A stretch of DNA of 64,000 bases from Collinsella sp. (GCA_019419585.1 DXZQ01000015.1:1-64000), one strand, 5' to 3'; numbered from the stretch's first letter, positions 23,292 to 33,307 are shown. Notes: generated by a model from the sequence alone, not told the origin. Numbers and translations: made by a program.

Positions 23292-24041
23292 ATGTTGCTC
23301 GAGGGCAAGAAAGCAATCGTCACCGGAGGCACGCGCGGTATCGGCTATGCCATCGCCTGCCGTTTTATCGAGGAGGGTGCCGCCGTCACCGTCTTTGGCT
23401 CGCGCCAGGAGACTGCCGATGCGGCCGTTGAGAAGCTGGCAGCCGTCTATCCCGACGCCAAGGTCTGGGGTCGTTCCTGCGATCTCACCTCGCTCGAGGC
23501 CGTGACTGAGGCCTTTACCCAGGCCGCAGCCGATATGGGCGGCTTGGATACAGTCGTCAACAATGCCGGCATCTCCCAGCGCTCGCCCCTTTTGGACTAC
23601 ACGGCCGAGGAGTTTGCGAAGGTCATGGACCTCAACGTCGTCGCCGTCTTTAACGGCCACCAGGCTGCCGCCAAGATCATGACCGAGGCCGGCCACGGCG
23701 GCACCATCACCACCACGAGCTCGATGGTCGCCAAGTATGGCCAGCCCTCCGGCGTCGGCTATCCCACGTCCAAGTTTGCCGTCAACGGCATGGTCCAGTC
23801 GCTCTCGCGCGAACTCGCCCCCATGGGCATCCGCGTCAATGCCGTCGCGCCTGGCGTAACCAAGACCGATATGGTCGCCAACCTGCCCGAAGAGGTTATT
23901 AAGCCCATCATCGCCACCATTCCGCTGGGTCGCATGGGCGAGCCCGAGGATGTCGCCAACGCCTTTGTTTTCCTGGCGAGCGACATGTCCTCCTATGTTA
24001 CGGGTGCCGTGCTCCCCGTCGACGGAGCCGCCCGCTCCTAA
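23292..24041 (+). CDS. fabG: SDR oxidoreductase, FabG-like
   Basis: Short-chain dehydrogenase/reductase of 249 residues, the length of 3-oxoacyl-ACP reductase. It has the NAD(P) motif TGGTRGIG (near 11-18), NNAGIS, the catalytic Ser in TTTSSMV, the Tyr-x3-Lys in YPTSK, PGVTKTDM and the ending FLASDMSSYVTGAVLPVDG. GGAGG precedes the ATG at 23292; the upstream extension is rejected. It is not in a fatty-acid gene cluster, so it could instead reduce another substrate, for example a steroid or polyol. The symbol is provisional. Confidence 0.85.
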   Translation: MLLEGKKAIVTGGTRGIGYAIACRFIEEGAAVTVFGSRQETADAAVEKLAAVYPDAKVWGRSCDLTSLEAVTEAFTQAAADMGGLDTVVNNAGISQRSPLLDYTAEEFAKVMDLNVVAVFNGHQAAAKIMTEAGHGGTITTTSSMVAKYGQPSGVGYPTSKFAVNGMVQSLSRELAPMGIRVNAVAPGVTKTDMVANLPEEVIKPIIATIPLGRMGEPEDVANAFVFLASDMSSYVTGAVLPVDGAARS

Positions 24042-24087
24042 AGGTCGCAAGCCACGACTTCAAACCTCAACGAGGCCCAACGCAAAA

Positions 24088-24126
24088 GGCGCGCTGCCTG
24101 CATCAACCGCAGGCAGCGCGCCTTGC
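24088..24126. terminator. bidirectional terminator between the SDR gene and antiporter
   Basis: A perfect 14-bp stem (24088-24101 with 24109-24122), with TTGCTCTGTTT on the plus side and TTTTGCG on the minus side. Confidence 0.8.
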
Positions 24127-24137
24127 TCTGTTTATGG

Positions 24138-24310
24138 GGGAAACTGCGTCCCGGTATTTCAGCTCAGAACGGGGCGCAGTTTCCCTCAGGCCCATCTTTC
24201 GGAAACTACGTCCCATTCTGGGCGCGGATTCTGGGACACGCTTTCCGAAACGGTCCCCTCACGGAAACCGCATCCCACTCTGGGCGCCAATTCCGGGATG
24301 CATTTTCCGC
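24138..24310. repeat. three tandem imperfect palindromes (GGAAACTGCGTCCC type)
   Basis: Units at 24138-24185, 24200-24247 and 24261-24310. Each begins GGAAAC.(G)C(G/A)TCCC and ends with its near reverse complement, with TTCTGGGCGC or a variant in the middle. They are spaced by about 62 bases. No gene lies here. Confidence 0.8.
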
Positions 24311-24321
24311 GGCGACGTTGG

Positions 24322-25884
24322 CTACCTGCCGTCGTCGTCCTGGGCTTCATCGCGGGCGTAGAGCTCCAGCATGCGGCGGCGGTACTCATGAACGGCGAGC
24401 TTGGCGCGCTCTAGGCGGCGACGCTCGCGCGCAGTCAGCTTGGACGGGTCGATCTCATCGCCATAGGTTTTCTCGGCCAGCAAATGGGCGGCATCGACAA
24501 TACGGGCATCGATGCGTTCGCTCGCCGCTTCGGCCGAAAGGCGGTCAGCAATGGAATCAATCGTGGGCATACCGTCGAGCGAGCGACCATGTCCATGCGA
24601 CGTCAACAGCTCGTGCTCGCGGGCGAGAAGACTTGCCAGGTCGTGATGGGCGCGCAGGATATTGAGCGCATCGGAAGGATGCTCGGCAACCTCCGCCACG
24701 GCGGCGACCGGCGCGGCATCGACCACGCGGTAGAAGAGCTGCGCGAGCAGTGGCATCAGGAACACCGTGATGGCACCGGCGGCAACCATGACCGACGCAA
24801 TATCTTGCGACAGCGCGCCCGCGTTGACGGCAACGCTCGTAACGGCAACGATGATCGGCAGCGCCGTGGTGCAGTACAGGGCCACGGTAATGCGACCATA
24901 CGCCGACACATCGCGCGTCGCAGGACAAATGCTCATGGAAATAAGAATGGGCACGGCACGAATAATCAACAACGCCACGATAAAGCCCGCGAGCAAGCCC
25001 GGGCGCGACGCCACGGCCGTCAGGTCGATCTTTGCGCCCGACACGGTAAAGAACACCGGAATCAAAAAACCGTAGGCCAGACCGTCGAGCTTGGTCTCGA
25101 GCGTATGGTTGCCCTCGGGGATGATATAGCGCAGGACAAAGCCAGCGGCAAAAGAACCCAACACGATGTCGAGATCAAAGACAGCCGAGAATGCCACGAG
25201 CGTGACCAGGATGAGCACCGTCAGGCGCACGAAGGTCTGCGACGTGGTATCGGCGCGCTCCTCAACAAATGCAAAGAAGCGGCTGCCGACGCGCTTGGAG
25301 CGGCTCGGGACCACGGCCAGCAACACGCAAACCACCGCAAACAAGCCAAGGATAACGAGCGTTTGGATGCCAGTGCGGGCAGACAACAGCACCGACATGG
25401 CGAGCACGGGACCGAGCTCGCCCCAAGTGCCATACGCGAGAATCGAGTCGCCCACGCGCGTGCCGGTGAGCGAGCGCTCACGCATGATGGGCACAAGCGT
25501 ACCGAGCGCCGTCGAAGTGAGGGCAAGCGTCACGGCGATACCGTCGAAATGACTGACTGAGAACCACGGGGTAAAGCGCACGGCAAGCCAGGCGATACCA
25601 AACGTGACGACCCACGTCGCCAAGCCGTAGCGCCCCTCGACGCCTGTGATGCTCTTGGGGTCGATCTCAAAGCCGGCAAGCAGGAACAAAAAGGCCAGGC
25701 CCAGCTCGGACACAAGCGAGACCTCAGCATCTACATGGATGACGCCGAGCATATGGGGTCCCAGTACCGCGCCGAGCACGAGCAAAAAGACCGTCTCGGG
25801 AACGGGTTTTCCGGGAATCGCCGAGGCGATAAAAGGACTCGCAAAGGCCACGAGTGCGATGATGGCGAGCGAAACGAATGCCAT
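24322..25884 (-). CDS. CPA2-type cation:proton antiporter (KefB/NapA-like)
   Basis: A 520-residue protein with about twelve helices in the first 400 residues and a cytoplasmic C-terminal tail. The monovalent cation:proton antiporter-2 pattern is seen in PVPETVFLLVLGAVLGPHML, GLAFLFLLAGFEID, TSTALGTLVPIM and VFFTVSGAKIDL. It probably exchanges Na+ or K+ for protons for pH and ion balance. The tail, rich in charged residues (RERRRLERAKLAVHEYRRR), has no TrkA-N domain. A weak AAAGG precedes the ATG. Monocistronic. Confidence 0.88.
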   Translation of the reverse strand: MAFVSLAIIALVAFASPFIASAIPGKPVPETVFLLVLGAVLGPHMLGVIHVDAEVSLVSELGLAFLFLLAGFEIDPKSITGVEGRYGLATWVVTFGIAWLAVRFTPWFSVSHFDGIAVTLALTSTALGTLVPIMRERSLTGTRVGDSILAYGTWGELGPVLAMSVLLSARTGIQTLVILGLFAVVCVLLAVVPSRSKRVGSRFFAFVEERADTTSQTFVRLTVLILVTLVAFSAVFDLDIVLGSFAAGFVLRYIIPEGNHTLETKLDGLAYGFLIPVFFTVSGAKIDLTAVASRPGLLAGFIVALLIIRAVPILISMSICPATRDVSAYGRITVALYCTTALPIIVAVTSVAVNAGALSQDIASVMVAAGAITVFLMPLLAQLFYRVVDAAPVAAVAEVAEHPSDALNILRAHHDLASLLAREHELLTSHGHGRSLDGMPTIDSIADRLSAEAASERIDARIVDAAHLLAEKTYGDEIDPSKLTARERRRLERAKLAVHEYRRRMLELYARDEAQDDDGR

Positions 25885-26068
25885 GTGATGCCTTTCTCTT
25901 GTTTGCGCTTCACTGTAGCACCCTCGCCGTCCTCAACGCGCCGCGAGCTGTCGTATCATAGTGAGGTTTACAAACATGTGGCTCAAGGCGACCGCAGGGC
26001 AGACCCCGCAAACCGACCGCTGCCGCATACCGTACCGTACGCCCAACCGATCAGGAAGGCAGGAACCA

Positions 26069-29000
26069 ATGGTCTCTCGTATCTACGTGGAGAAGAAACC
26101 CGGGTTCGACGTCGAGGCTCAGCAGCTCAAGGGCGAGCTGACCGAAATTCTCGGCATCAAGGGCATCGAGGCCCTGAGGATTATCAACCGCTACGACGTC
26201 GAGGGCATCGACAAGGAGCTTTTCCGGTCCTGCGTGCCGACCGTCTTTAGCGAGCCCCAGGTCGATGTGACCTACGACGAGCTCCCCGCAAGCGATGGCG
26301 CCGTCTTTGCCGTCGAATTCCTGCCTGGCCAGTTTGACCAGCGCGCCGACTCCGCCAGCGAGTGCGTGCAGCTCATCAGCCAGGGCGAGCGCCCCGCCGT
26401 GCGCTCCGCCAAGGTCTATATGATCTCGGGCGCTCTGGACGAGGCCGCCATTGATGCCATCAAGCACTACGTGGTGAACCCCGTCGAGGCGCGCATCGCC
26501 TCGCTCGACCTGCCCGAGACGCTGTACATGGAGACCCCCGAGCCCCAGCCCGTCGAGGTGCTCGACGGTTTCCGCGAGCTCGACGAAGCCGGCCTTGCCG
26601 CCTTTATTTCCGAGCGCGGCCTTGCCATGGACGAGGCGGACATCGCCTTCTGCCAGCAGTACTTCCGCGATGAGGATCGCGACCCCACCATCACCGAGAT
26701 CCGCGTGATCGACACCTACTGGTCCGATCACTGCCGCCACACCACCTTCGGCACCGTCCTGGATGACGTGACGATCGACGACGCCGTGGTGCAGCAGGCC
26801 TTCGACCGCTACATGGAAATGCGCCACGAGCTCGGTCGCGACGCCAAGCCCGTCTGCCTCATGGACATGGGCACCATCGGCGCCAAGTACCTCAAGAAGA
26901 CCGGCGTCATGACCGATGTCGACGAGTCCGAGGAGATCAACGCCTGCACCGTCAAGGTAAAGGTCGATATCGATGGCGAGGACCAGGACTGGCTGTTCCT
27001 GTTTAAGAACGAGACCCACAACCACCCGACCGAGATCGAGCCCTTCGGCGGTGCTGCGACTTGCGTGGGCGGCGCTATCCGCGACCCGCTCTCGGGCCGC
27101 AGCTATGTGTATCAGGCCATGCGCGTCACCGGTGCCGGTGACCCCACCGTCCCCGTGTCCGAGACGCTCGAGGGCAAGCTGCCGCAGCGCAAGCTCGTAA
27201 CCACCGCTGCCGCCGGCTACTCCAGCTACGGCAACCAGATCGGCCTTGCCACCGGCCAGGTCAACGAGCTCTATCACCCCGGCTACGTGGCCAAGCGCAT
27301 GGAGGTCGGCGCCGTCGTGGGCGCTACCCCGGCAAACCACGTGCGCCGCGAGTGCCCCGCCCCCACCGACAAGATCATCCTGCTGGGCGGCCGCACCGGC
27401 CGCGACGGCATCGGTGGCGCCACCGGCTCCTCCAAGACCCAGAACACCGAGTCCATCGAGACCTCGGGCGCCGAAGTCCAGAAGGGCAACGCCCCGGTCG
27501 AGCGCAAGCTACAGCGCCTCTTCCGCCGCGGCGATGCCTGCCGCCTGATCAAGCGCTGCAACGACTTTGGCGCCGGCGGCGTCTCGGTCGCCGTAGGTGA
27601 GCTTGCCGACGGCCTGTATGTCGACCTGGACACCGTGACCAAGAAGTACGACGGCCTGGACGGCACCGAGCTCGCCATCTCCGAGTCCCAGGAGCGCATG
27701 GCCTGCGCCGTCGCCGACGATGACGTCGAGGAGTTCATGGGCTACGCCGCCGAGGAGAACCTCGAGGCGACCGTTATCGCCGAGGTTACCGCCGAGCCGC
27801 GCATGCGCATGGCCTGGAACGGCGTCGCCATCGTCGACCTATCCCGCGAGTTCCTCAACTCTAACGGCGCGCCCAAGCACCAGGTCGCCCACGTGTGCGC
27901 CCGCAGCGTGTGGCAGCCCAGCTGGGCCGGCACCACGCTTGCCGAGCGCATGACCTCGCTTGTCACCGACCTCAACGTCGCCTCCAACAAGGGCCTTTCC
28001 GAGCGCTTCGACTCCACCATCGGTGCCGCAACCGTGCTCATGCCCTTTGGTGGCAAGACGCAACTCACCCCGAGCTCGGCCATGGTCGCCAAGTTCCCCG
28101 TGGACGGCGAGACCACCACGGCAAGCGCCATGGCATGGGGCTTCAACCCCTACCTGATGGAGGCCGACCAGTTTGCTGGCGCCTACCTGTCTGTGGTCGA
28201 GTCCATCGCCAAGCTCGTGGCCGCCGGCTTTGAGCACAAGCGCGCCTACCTCTCCTTCCAGGAGTACTTCGAGCGCCTGCGCACCGAGGCCGAGCGCTGG
28301 GGCAAGCCCACGGCTGCCGTCCTTGGTGCCCTCATGGCCCAAGTCGACCTGGGCGCCGGCGCCATCGGCGGCAAGGACTCCATGAGCGGTTCGTTTGAGG
28401 ACGAGGCCGGCGAGCTCAACGTTCCGCCGACCCTGATCAGCTTCGCTGTGGCCGTGGGCAAGGCCGCCCGTGCCGTCTCGCCCGAGTTCAAGGGTCTGAC
28501 GCACCGCGTCGTCCGTATCGCCCCCGCCACCTATGGCGAAGACTACCGCCCCGACGCCCAGCAGCTGCTCGCCGCGTTTGACGCCGTCGAGGCGCTCACT
28601 GCTACCGGCGACGCCCTGGCCGTCTCCACGCCCGGCTACGGCTGCGGCGCCGAGAGCCTCTTTAAGATGTGCGTCGGCAACCAGATCGGTATCGAGCTTG
28701 CCGAGGATGTGGACGTGGAGAGCTTCTTCACCCCGCTCTACGGCAGCTTTATCGTCGAGCTCGCCGATGACGCCGAGCTGCCCGAGGTCGCCGACGGCGT
28801 TGTCGTCGAGCCCCTGGGCACCACCGTCGAGGGCTATGTCATCGATACCGGCTCCGAGGTCATCGAGCTCTCCGAGCTCCAGGAGGCCTGGGAGAGCGGC
28901 ATCGAGGGCGTCTTTGCCTACCGCAGCGCCGGCGAGACCCCCGAGGTCGAGACCATCGACTTCCGCGCCAAGGATATCCACGTGTACGGCGGCGCCAAGA

Positions 29001-29815
29001 TCGCCCGTCCGCGCGTGATTATCCCGGTGTTCCCCGGCAACAACTGCGAGTACGACAGCGCCCGCGCCTTCCGTGCCGCCGGTGCCGAGGCCGACACCTT
29101 CGTGATCAACAACCTCACGCCCGAGGCCGTCGCCGAGAGCACCCACGAGCTTGCCCGCCGCATCCGTGCAAGCCAGATCGTCATGATCCCCGGTGGCTTC
29201 TCGGGCGGCGACGAGCCCGACGGCTCCGCCAAGTTCATCACGGCGTTCTTCCGCGCTCCCGAGGTCACCGAGGCAGTCCGCGACCTGCTCAAGGCCCGCG
29301 ACGGCCTGATGCTGGGCATCTGCAACGGCTTCCAGGCCCTGGTCAAGCTCGGCCTGGTGCCCTACGGCGATATCGTCGACGCCACGCCCGATGCGCCCAC
29401 GCTGACGTTCAACACCATCGGTCGCCATCAGAGCCGCCTGGTGCGCACCCGCATCTCGTCCAACCTGTCCCCGTGGCTGTCGCAGTGCAGCCTGGACGAC
29501 CCCTACACCGTCGCCATCAGCCACGGCGAGGGCCGCTTTGTCGCCAACGACGAGGCGCTCGCCCAGCTGATCGCCAACGGCCAGGTCGCCACGCAGTACG
29601 TGGGCGAGGACGGCAAGCCCAGCATGGACCTTTCCGTCAACCCCAACGGCTCCGCACTCGCCATCGAGGGCATCACGAGCCCCGACGGCCGCGTCCTGGG
29701 CAAGATGGGCCATGCCGAGCGTCGCGGCGACAACCTGTACCGCAACGTGCCCGAGCATGTCCCCGGCGACAAGTTCATGCCGATCTTTGAGAGCGGCGTA
29801 GCCTACTTCGCTTAA
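26069..29815 (+). CDS. purL: phosphoribosylformylglycinamidine synthase, single-chain
   Basis: FGAM synthase converts FGAR, glutamine and ATP to FGAM in purine synthesis. At 1248 residues it is the large fused form, carrying PurS-like, PurL and glutaminase (PurQ) parts. It shows YWSDHCRHTTF, NETHNHPTEIEPFGGAATC, GGRTGRDGIGGATGSS, FGAGGVSVAVGELADG and, near the C-terminus, the glutaminase nucleophile Cys1085 in LGICNGFQ with SHGEGRF. The ATG at 26069 is supported by AGGA and by the family start MVSRIYVEKK. It is monocistronic, with a terminator after. Confidence 0.97.
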   Translation: MVSRIYVEKKPGFDVEAQQLKGELTEILGIKGIEALRIINRYDVEGIDKELFRSCVPTVFSEPQVDVTYDELPASDGAVFAVEFLPGQFDQRADSASECVQLISQGERPAVRSAKVYMISGALDEAAIDAIKHYVVNPVEARIASLDLPETLYMETPEPQPVEVLDGFRELDEAGLAAFISERGLAMDEADIAFCQQYFRDEDRDPTITEIRVIDTYWSDHCRHTTFGTVLDDVTIDDAVVQQAFDRYMEMRHELGRDAKPVCLMDMGTIGAKYLKKTGVMTDVDESEEINACTVKVKVDIDGEDQDWLFLFKNETHNHPTEIEPFGGAATCVGGAIRDPLSGRSYVYQAMRVTGAGDPTVPVSETLEGKLPQRKLVTTAAAGYSSYGNQIGLATGQVNELYHPGYVAKRMEVGAVVGATPANHVRRECPAPTDKIILLGGRTGRDGIGGATGSSKTQNTESIETSGAEVQKGNAPVERKLQRLFRRGDACRLIKRCNDFGAGGVSVAVGELADGLYVDLDTVTKKYDGLDGTELAISESQERMACAVADDDVEEFMGYAAEENLEATVIAEVTAEPRMRMAWNGVAIVDLSREFLNSNGAPKHQVAHVCARSVWQPSWAGTTLAERMTSLVTDLNVASNKGLSERFDSTIGAATVLMPFGGKTQLTPSSAMVAKFPVDGETTTASAMAWGFNPYLMEADQFAGAYLSVVESIAKLVAAGFEHKRAYLSFQEYFERLRTEAERWGKPTAAVLGALMAQVDLGAGAIGGKDSMSGSFEDEAGELNVPPTLISFAVAVGKAARAVSPEFKGLTHRVVRIAPATYGEDYRPDAQQLLAAFDAVEALTATGDALAVSTPGYGCGAESLFKMCVGNQIGIELAEDVDVESFFTPLYGSFIVELADDAELPEVADGVVVEPLGTTVEGYVIDTGSEVIELSELQEAWESGIEGVFAYRSAGETPEVETIDFRAKDIHVYGGAKIARPRVIIPVFPGNNCEYDSARAFRAAGAEADTFVINNLTPEAVAESTHELARRIRASQIVMIPGGFSGGDEPDGSAKFITAFFRAPEVTEAVRDLLKARDGLMLGICNGFQALVKLGLVPYGDIVDATPDAPTLTFNTIGRHQSRLVRTRISSNLSPWLSQCSLDDPYTVAISHGEGRFVANDEALAQLIANGQVATQYVGEDGKPSMDLSVNPNGSALAIEGITSPDGRVLGKMGHAERRGDNLYRNVPEHVPGDKFMPIFESGVAYFA

Positions 29816-29853
29816 ACCTTTCCCATCAGGTACAATCCCTTCGGGTAACAACA

Positions 29854-29890
29854 CCCGCCACCGACACATCCGGTGGCGGGTTCTTTTTTG
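29854..29890 (+). terminator. rho-independent terminator of purL
   Basis: CCCGCCACCG, seven-base loop, CGGTGGCGGG followed by TTCTTTTTTG. The next gene starts 25 bases later, so read-through could supply it. Confidence 0.9.
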
Positions 29891-29914
29891 CTTCGCGCAT
29901 ATAGGAAGGACATC

Positions 29915-30850
29915 ATGGAAAGCCGCAAGCCGTATCTCGCCACCCTGCCCGGACTCATCCTGGGCTGTCTCGTTTGCTGCGCGCTCTGGGGCTCCGCCTT
30001 CCCCTGCATCAAGATCGGCTACGCACTCTTTGGTATCCCAGCGCACGATAGCGCCTCGCAGCTACTCTTTGCAGGTTTGCGCTTCACGCTTGCCGGCATC
30101 CTGGTTATCGTCGGTATGAGCACAGCTCAGCGCCGCCCGCTCGTCCCACAGGTACGCGATATCAAGCCCATCTGCATCCTGTCACTCTTCCAGACTATCG
30201 GGCAGTACTTCTTTTTCTACCTGGGACTCTCGCGCGCCAGTGCCATGTCGAGCTCCATCATCGAGGCCAGCGCCAACTTCCTCGCAATCCTCTTTGCCGC
30301 CCTGGCGTTTCGCACCGAAAAGCTCGATGCGGCCAAGGTGCTCGGCTGTGTACTGGGCTTTGCCGGCGTCGCGCTCGTCAACCTTTCGGGCGCGGACGGC
30401 ACCTTTGGCTTTACGCTCGACGGCGAGGGCTTTATCCTGGCCTCCACCGTCGCGGGTGCCCTGTCGACCTGCCTGATCGGCATCTTCTCGCGCGAGCACG
30501 ACGGTGTCTTGCTTGCCGGGTGGCAGTTCTTGGTCGGCGGCCTGGTCCTCACCGCCATCGGGTTTTTGATGGGCGGCGCGCTCTCCCTCACCGCGATCAT
30601 CCCCGCCATCGCGCTCATTATCTATATGGCACTCATCTCCGCCATCGCGTACTCGCTATGGTCGCGCCTGCTTGCCGTCAACCCCGTCAGCCGCGTCTCG
30701 GTCTTTGGGTTTATGAACCCCGTCTTTGGTGTGCTGTTGAGTGCGCTGCTGCTCGGCGAGGGCGCCGGCACGAGCCCCGTTACCGTTATAGTTGCCCTGC
30801 TGTTGGTCTGCGGCGGCATCATCATCGTCAACAGGCCTAAAAAGGCCTAG
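29915..30850 (+). CDS. EamA/DMT family transporter
   Basis: A 311-residue membrane protein with ten predicted helices in two EamA repeats. The first begins LPGLILGCLVCCALWGSAFP and the second near GEGFILASTVAGALSTCLIG; LSGADGTF sits between. PVSRVSVFGFMNPVFGVLLS is typical of repeat ends. The family exports amino acids, metabolites or drugs; the substrate is unknown. AGGAAGG lies before the ATG at 29915. It directly follows the purL terminator. Confidence 0.88.
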   Translation: MESRKPYLATLPGLILGCLVCCALWGSAFPCIKIGYALFGIPAHDSASQLLFAGLRFTLAGILVIVGMSTAQRRPLVPQVRDIKPICILSLFQTIGQYFFFYLGLSRASAMSSSIIEASANFLAILFAALAFRTEKLDAAKVLGCVLGFAGVALVNLSGADGTFGFTLDGEGFILASTVAGALSTCLIGIFSREHDGVLLAGWQFLVGGLVLTAIGFLMGGALSLTAIIPAIALIIYMALISAIAYSLWSRLLAVNPVSRVSVFGFMNPVFGVLLSALLLGEGAGTSPVTVIVALLLVCGGIIIVNRPKKA

Positions 30851-30927
30851 CGAACTGCCCTTATTTAGCAGAGGGGATTCACATACTTTAGTTTAATGGA
30901 ATACATCGGAGAGCCGAGGGCCACCAT

Positions 30928-30941
30928 GCACGCAAGCGTGC
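30928..30941 (-). terminator. small hairpin after the diguanylate cyclase gene
   Basis: GCACGC-TT-GCGTGC, close to the stop of the minus-strand gene and also downstream of the plus-strand exporter. No U-tract, so only a weak call. Confidence 0.3.
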
Positions 30942-30951
30942 GCCCCTATTT

Positions 30952-32103
30952 CTAGCGTATCTGGACGCCAGCTTTCTTCTTCTCGTACTTTACGCGGTAG
31001 AGCTCCGCGTCGGCGGCGCGAAGCAAATCTTGCCAGGTATCGACACCATCACCGACCCGTGCATAGCCGATGGACATCCGCAACAGATACGGCACCTCGG
31101 CGCGTGCGAGTTCATCGTTGATTGCCGCGCACAGACGCATGATGTCCTGTTCCGCCGCTGCCTTTTGGAGCACCACGAACTCATCGCCACCATAACGTGC
31201 GATAAAGCCACCAGCCGGCGAACAGACATCCTTGAGCGCCGTCGCAACAACCTGAAGAGCATGGTCGCCCTCCACATGTCCATAGCGATCGTTAATCTGC
31301 TTAAAGCCGTCGGCGTCCATCATAAGCAGATATACATCTTCGGCCTGATCCACATTTGAGAAGAGCGACAGCATATAGGTCTCAAAACGGTTGCGATTGT
31401 TAAGTCCAGTCAACGGGTCGGTCGAGATGAGCTGCTCCTGGTAGATGATGTAGAGCAGCAACATGCTAATCATTATGCCGACACAAAGGCCGGGCACCGA
31501 GTATACGACCTGAAAGGTACCGCCCACCAGGGCCGGAATGGCGAAAAATGCCAAGGTTCGATAGATGGCCTTCGTCTGCAGGCTCTCGACCCTGCGAGAT
31601 TGCACAAACGCATGTAGGGACGTATGTATAACGTAACAGTAGCTGACGATGGGCTGGATCATATAGGCAAAGCCGCGACGATACACGCCCTGCGAATCGA
31701 TATAGAACAGGGCGTGCGTCCAGTAACTGGTAAACGCCAGCACGACCACCAGAGCCGTAGGCAACGCTACAAGCACCACCCTATAGCGCGAGGTCAAAAG
31801 GCGAGAACCCTGCACCGTCTCGGAATAGATAAACCAAATGAGACACGCGATAGCAAAGAGCGAAAACGAAACCGCGTTGGAAATCCAGTTGGCAGCAATG
31901 CCCAACGTGCCGTCCACACCGTCCGAAAGCGTCCAGATCATATCGAATAATATGTACGCAGCAGACGTGTAGCCCAGCATGCTAAACAAAAGCTGCTGGG
32001 TGCTCGAGAACAGGGAGCGACGGCTTCGTACGGCAAGCCCGATAAGAACAATCATGCATAGCACGAATATCTCAATCTTGAGTGCCTTAACCACTAGCGC
32101 CAT
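30952..32103 (-). CDS. membrane diguanylate cyclase (GGDEF)
   Basis: It has six or seven N-terminal membrane helices (to about residue 210) and a C-terminal GGDEF domain that should make cyclic di-GMP from GTP. LTGLNNRNRF opens the domain, MMDADGFKQINDRYGH binds substrate and YGGDEFVVL is the intact active site. The RxxD inhibitory site five residues upstream is absent (GGFIA there), so product inhibition is not expected. The start is unsure: ATG 32103, GTG 32094 (better spaced from GAAGGG) or TTG 32136. No EAL or other c-di-GMP gene lies nearby. Confidence 0.9.
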   Translation of the reverse strand: MALVVKALKIEIFVLCMIVLIGLAVRSRRSLFSSTQQLLFSMLGYTSAAYILFDMIWTLSDGVDGTLGIAANWISNAVSFSLFAIACLIWFIYSETVQGSRLLTSRYRVVLVALPTALVVVLAFTSYWTHALFYIDSQGVYRRGFAYMIQPIVSYCYVIHTSLHAFVQSRRVESLQTKAIYRTLAFFAIPALVGGTFQVVYSVPGLCVGIMISMLLLYIIYQEQLISTDPLTGLNNRNRFETYMLSLFSNVDQAEDVYLLMMDADGFKQINDRYGHVEGDHALQVVATALKDVCSPAGGFIARYGGDEFVVLQKAAAEQDIMRLCAAINDELARAEVPYLLRMSIGYARVGDGVDTWQDLLRAADAELYRVKYEKKKAGVQIR

Positions 32104-32284
32104 CCCTTCAATATCCAAGTGGTCAGAATCGCCCAATTCGAATCAGGGCAATAAACACCCCTTTACTCCGCAGGGGTAAAGGGGATAATAGCAGAGCGCC
32201 CGAACATCACTGCAAAACAGTTTCTGTTCGGGCACCCATACGGCGCGAATTGCACACGCCGGCATCATTGATGGGTATCGATTG

Positions 32285-33307
32285 CTACTCGCCATCGATG
32301 TCAGTCGCGACAGCCTCCTCGATGGCCTCGACACCGACAGGCGACAGATCCTCCTTGCCTTGGCAGAACTTCTTGTCGACCCAGCCAGTCAGAATCGGAG
32401 CCATGATCGCCGTGATGATAACGGCGGTGGCGATCTGAGCGTACGCGGTGGGCGCAAGCTCGGCGTAGCGCGGTGCGACCTCGGCGAGGGCAACCGGTGT
32501 GGTCATAGCCGTGCCGGCAATGGTGGAGCAAGCCACAGCGGCCTTGCCATTGCCGCCGCACAGACGCTCAAACGCAAAGGTGATGGGGCCGACGACAAAC
32601 AGCGTGACAAGGCCCAGCAAGATGCCGGAAATACCGCCGGTGATAAAGCTCGACAGGCTCATGGACGCACCGAGCTGAAATCCGATGACGGCAATCGCGG
32701 GATTGGCACCGGGAACCAGCAGGTTCTTGATAAACGGGAACAGGTTGCCCAGAACCATGCCAATAACGAGTGGCAAGATGGAGCCGATAATGGTGCCAAT
32801 GGGAATGTTGGCGAGGCCGGAAACACCGAGGATGATCATCGTGACGGCAGGGCCGGCCGTAAAGAACAGGATACCGACGGCGCCCTGCTCGGACTCATCG
32901 CCAAACTCGCCCATGATGCCCGTATAGAGCGCCATGTTGCAAAACGTGATGCCGCCGATGATAGACACGGAACTCAGACCCAGGAAGTTGTCGTTAAAGA
33001 AATATGCCACGCCCAGGCCGAGAGCCGCTGCGACGACCAGCTTGGGGATCAGCACGACGATGCCGGTCTTGATGGCACCCGGCGTGGACTTAAAGCTGAT
33101 GCCGGCGCCCACAAACAGCAGGATCGCGGCGACGATGGTATTGGAGCCACCGCGGCAGGCAGCCGTAAAGAAGCCGCCGATCTCAAAAACCTGCGGGCAG
33201 AAGGTGTTGAGCAAAAGACCGACGATCATCGGATAGATCATGATGTCGCCCGGGATGCGCGGGACCTTGAATTTCTTTTGCTCGTTGGCGGTCGCTTCCT
33301 GTGCCAT
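32285..33307 (-). CDS. kdgT: 2-keto-3-deoxygluconate permease
   Basis: Proton symporter of the KdgT family, 340 residues, about ten helices. It matches the family with KVPRIPGDIMIYPMIVG, FKSTPGAIKTG, GGITFCNMALYTGIMGEFGD and ACSTIAGTAMTTPVALAEV. It should import 2-keto-3-deoxygluconate from pectin or glucuronide breakdown. GGGGG precedes the ATG at 33307. The catabolic genes kdgK and kdgA are not in the window. A TATAAT lies on the minus strand at 33410-33415, about 100 bases upstream, a possible -10 without a good -35. Confidence 0.9.
   Translation of the reverse strand: MAQEATANEQKKFKVPRIPGDIMIYPMIVGLLLNTFCPQVFEIGGFFTAACRGGSNTIVAAILLFVGAGISFKSTPGAIKTGIVVLIPKLVVAAALGLGVAYFFNDNFLGLSSVSIIGGITFCNMALYTGIMGEFGDESEQGAVGILFFTAGPAVTMIILGVSGLANIPIGTIIGSILPLVIGMVLGNLFPFIKNLLVPGANPAIAVIGFQLGASMSLSSFITGGISGILLGLVTLFVVGPITFAFERLCGGNGKAAVACSTIAGTAMTTPVALAEVAPRYAELAPTAYAQIATAVIITAIMAPILTGWVDKKFCQGKEDLSPVGVEAIEEAVATDIDGE

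Noticed and set aside
23292..24041. 7-alpha or 7-beta hydroxysteroid dehydrogenase
   Set aside because: Gut relatives have such enzymes, but the sequence follows FabG motifs and does not match the remembered Collinsella 7-beta enzyme, so only an SDR/FabG-like call was made.
24138..24310. CRISPR array
   Set aside because: Three units are too few, each is a long palindrome with diverged sequence, and no cas genes are present.
27839..30046. 735-codon minus-strand frame opposite purL
   Set aside because: Antisense of purL with low-complexity composition and no ribosome binding site.
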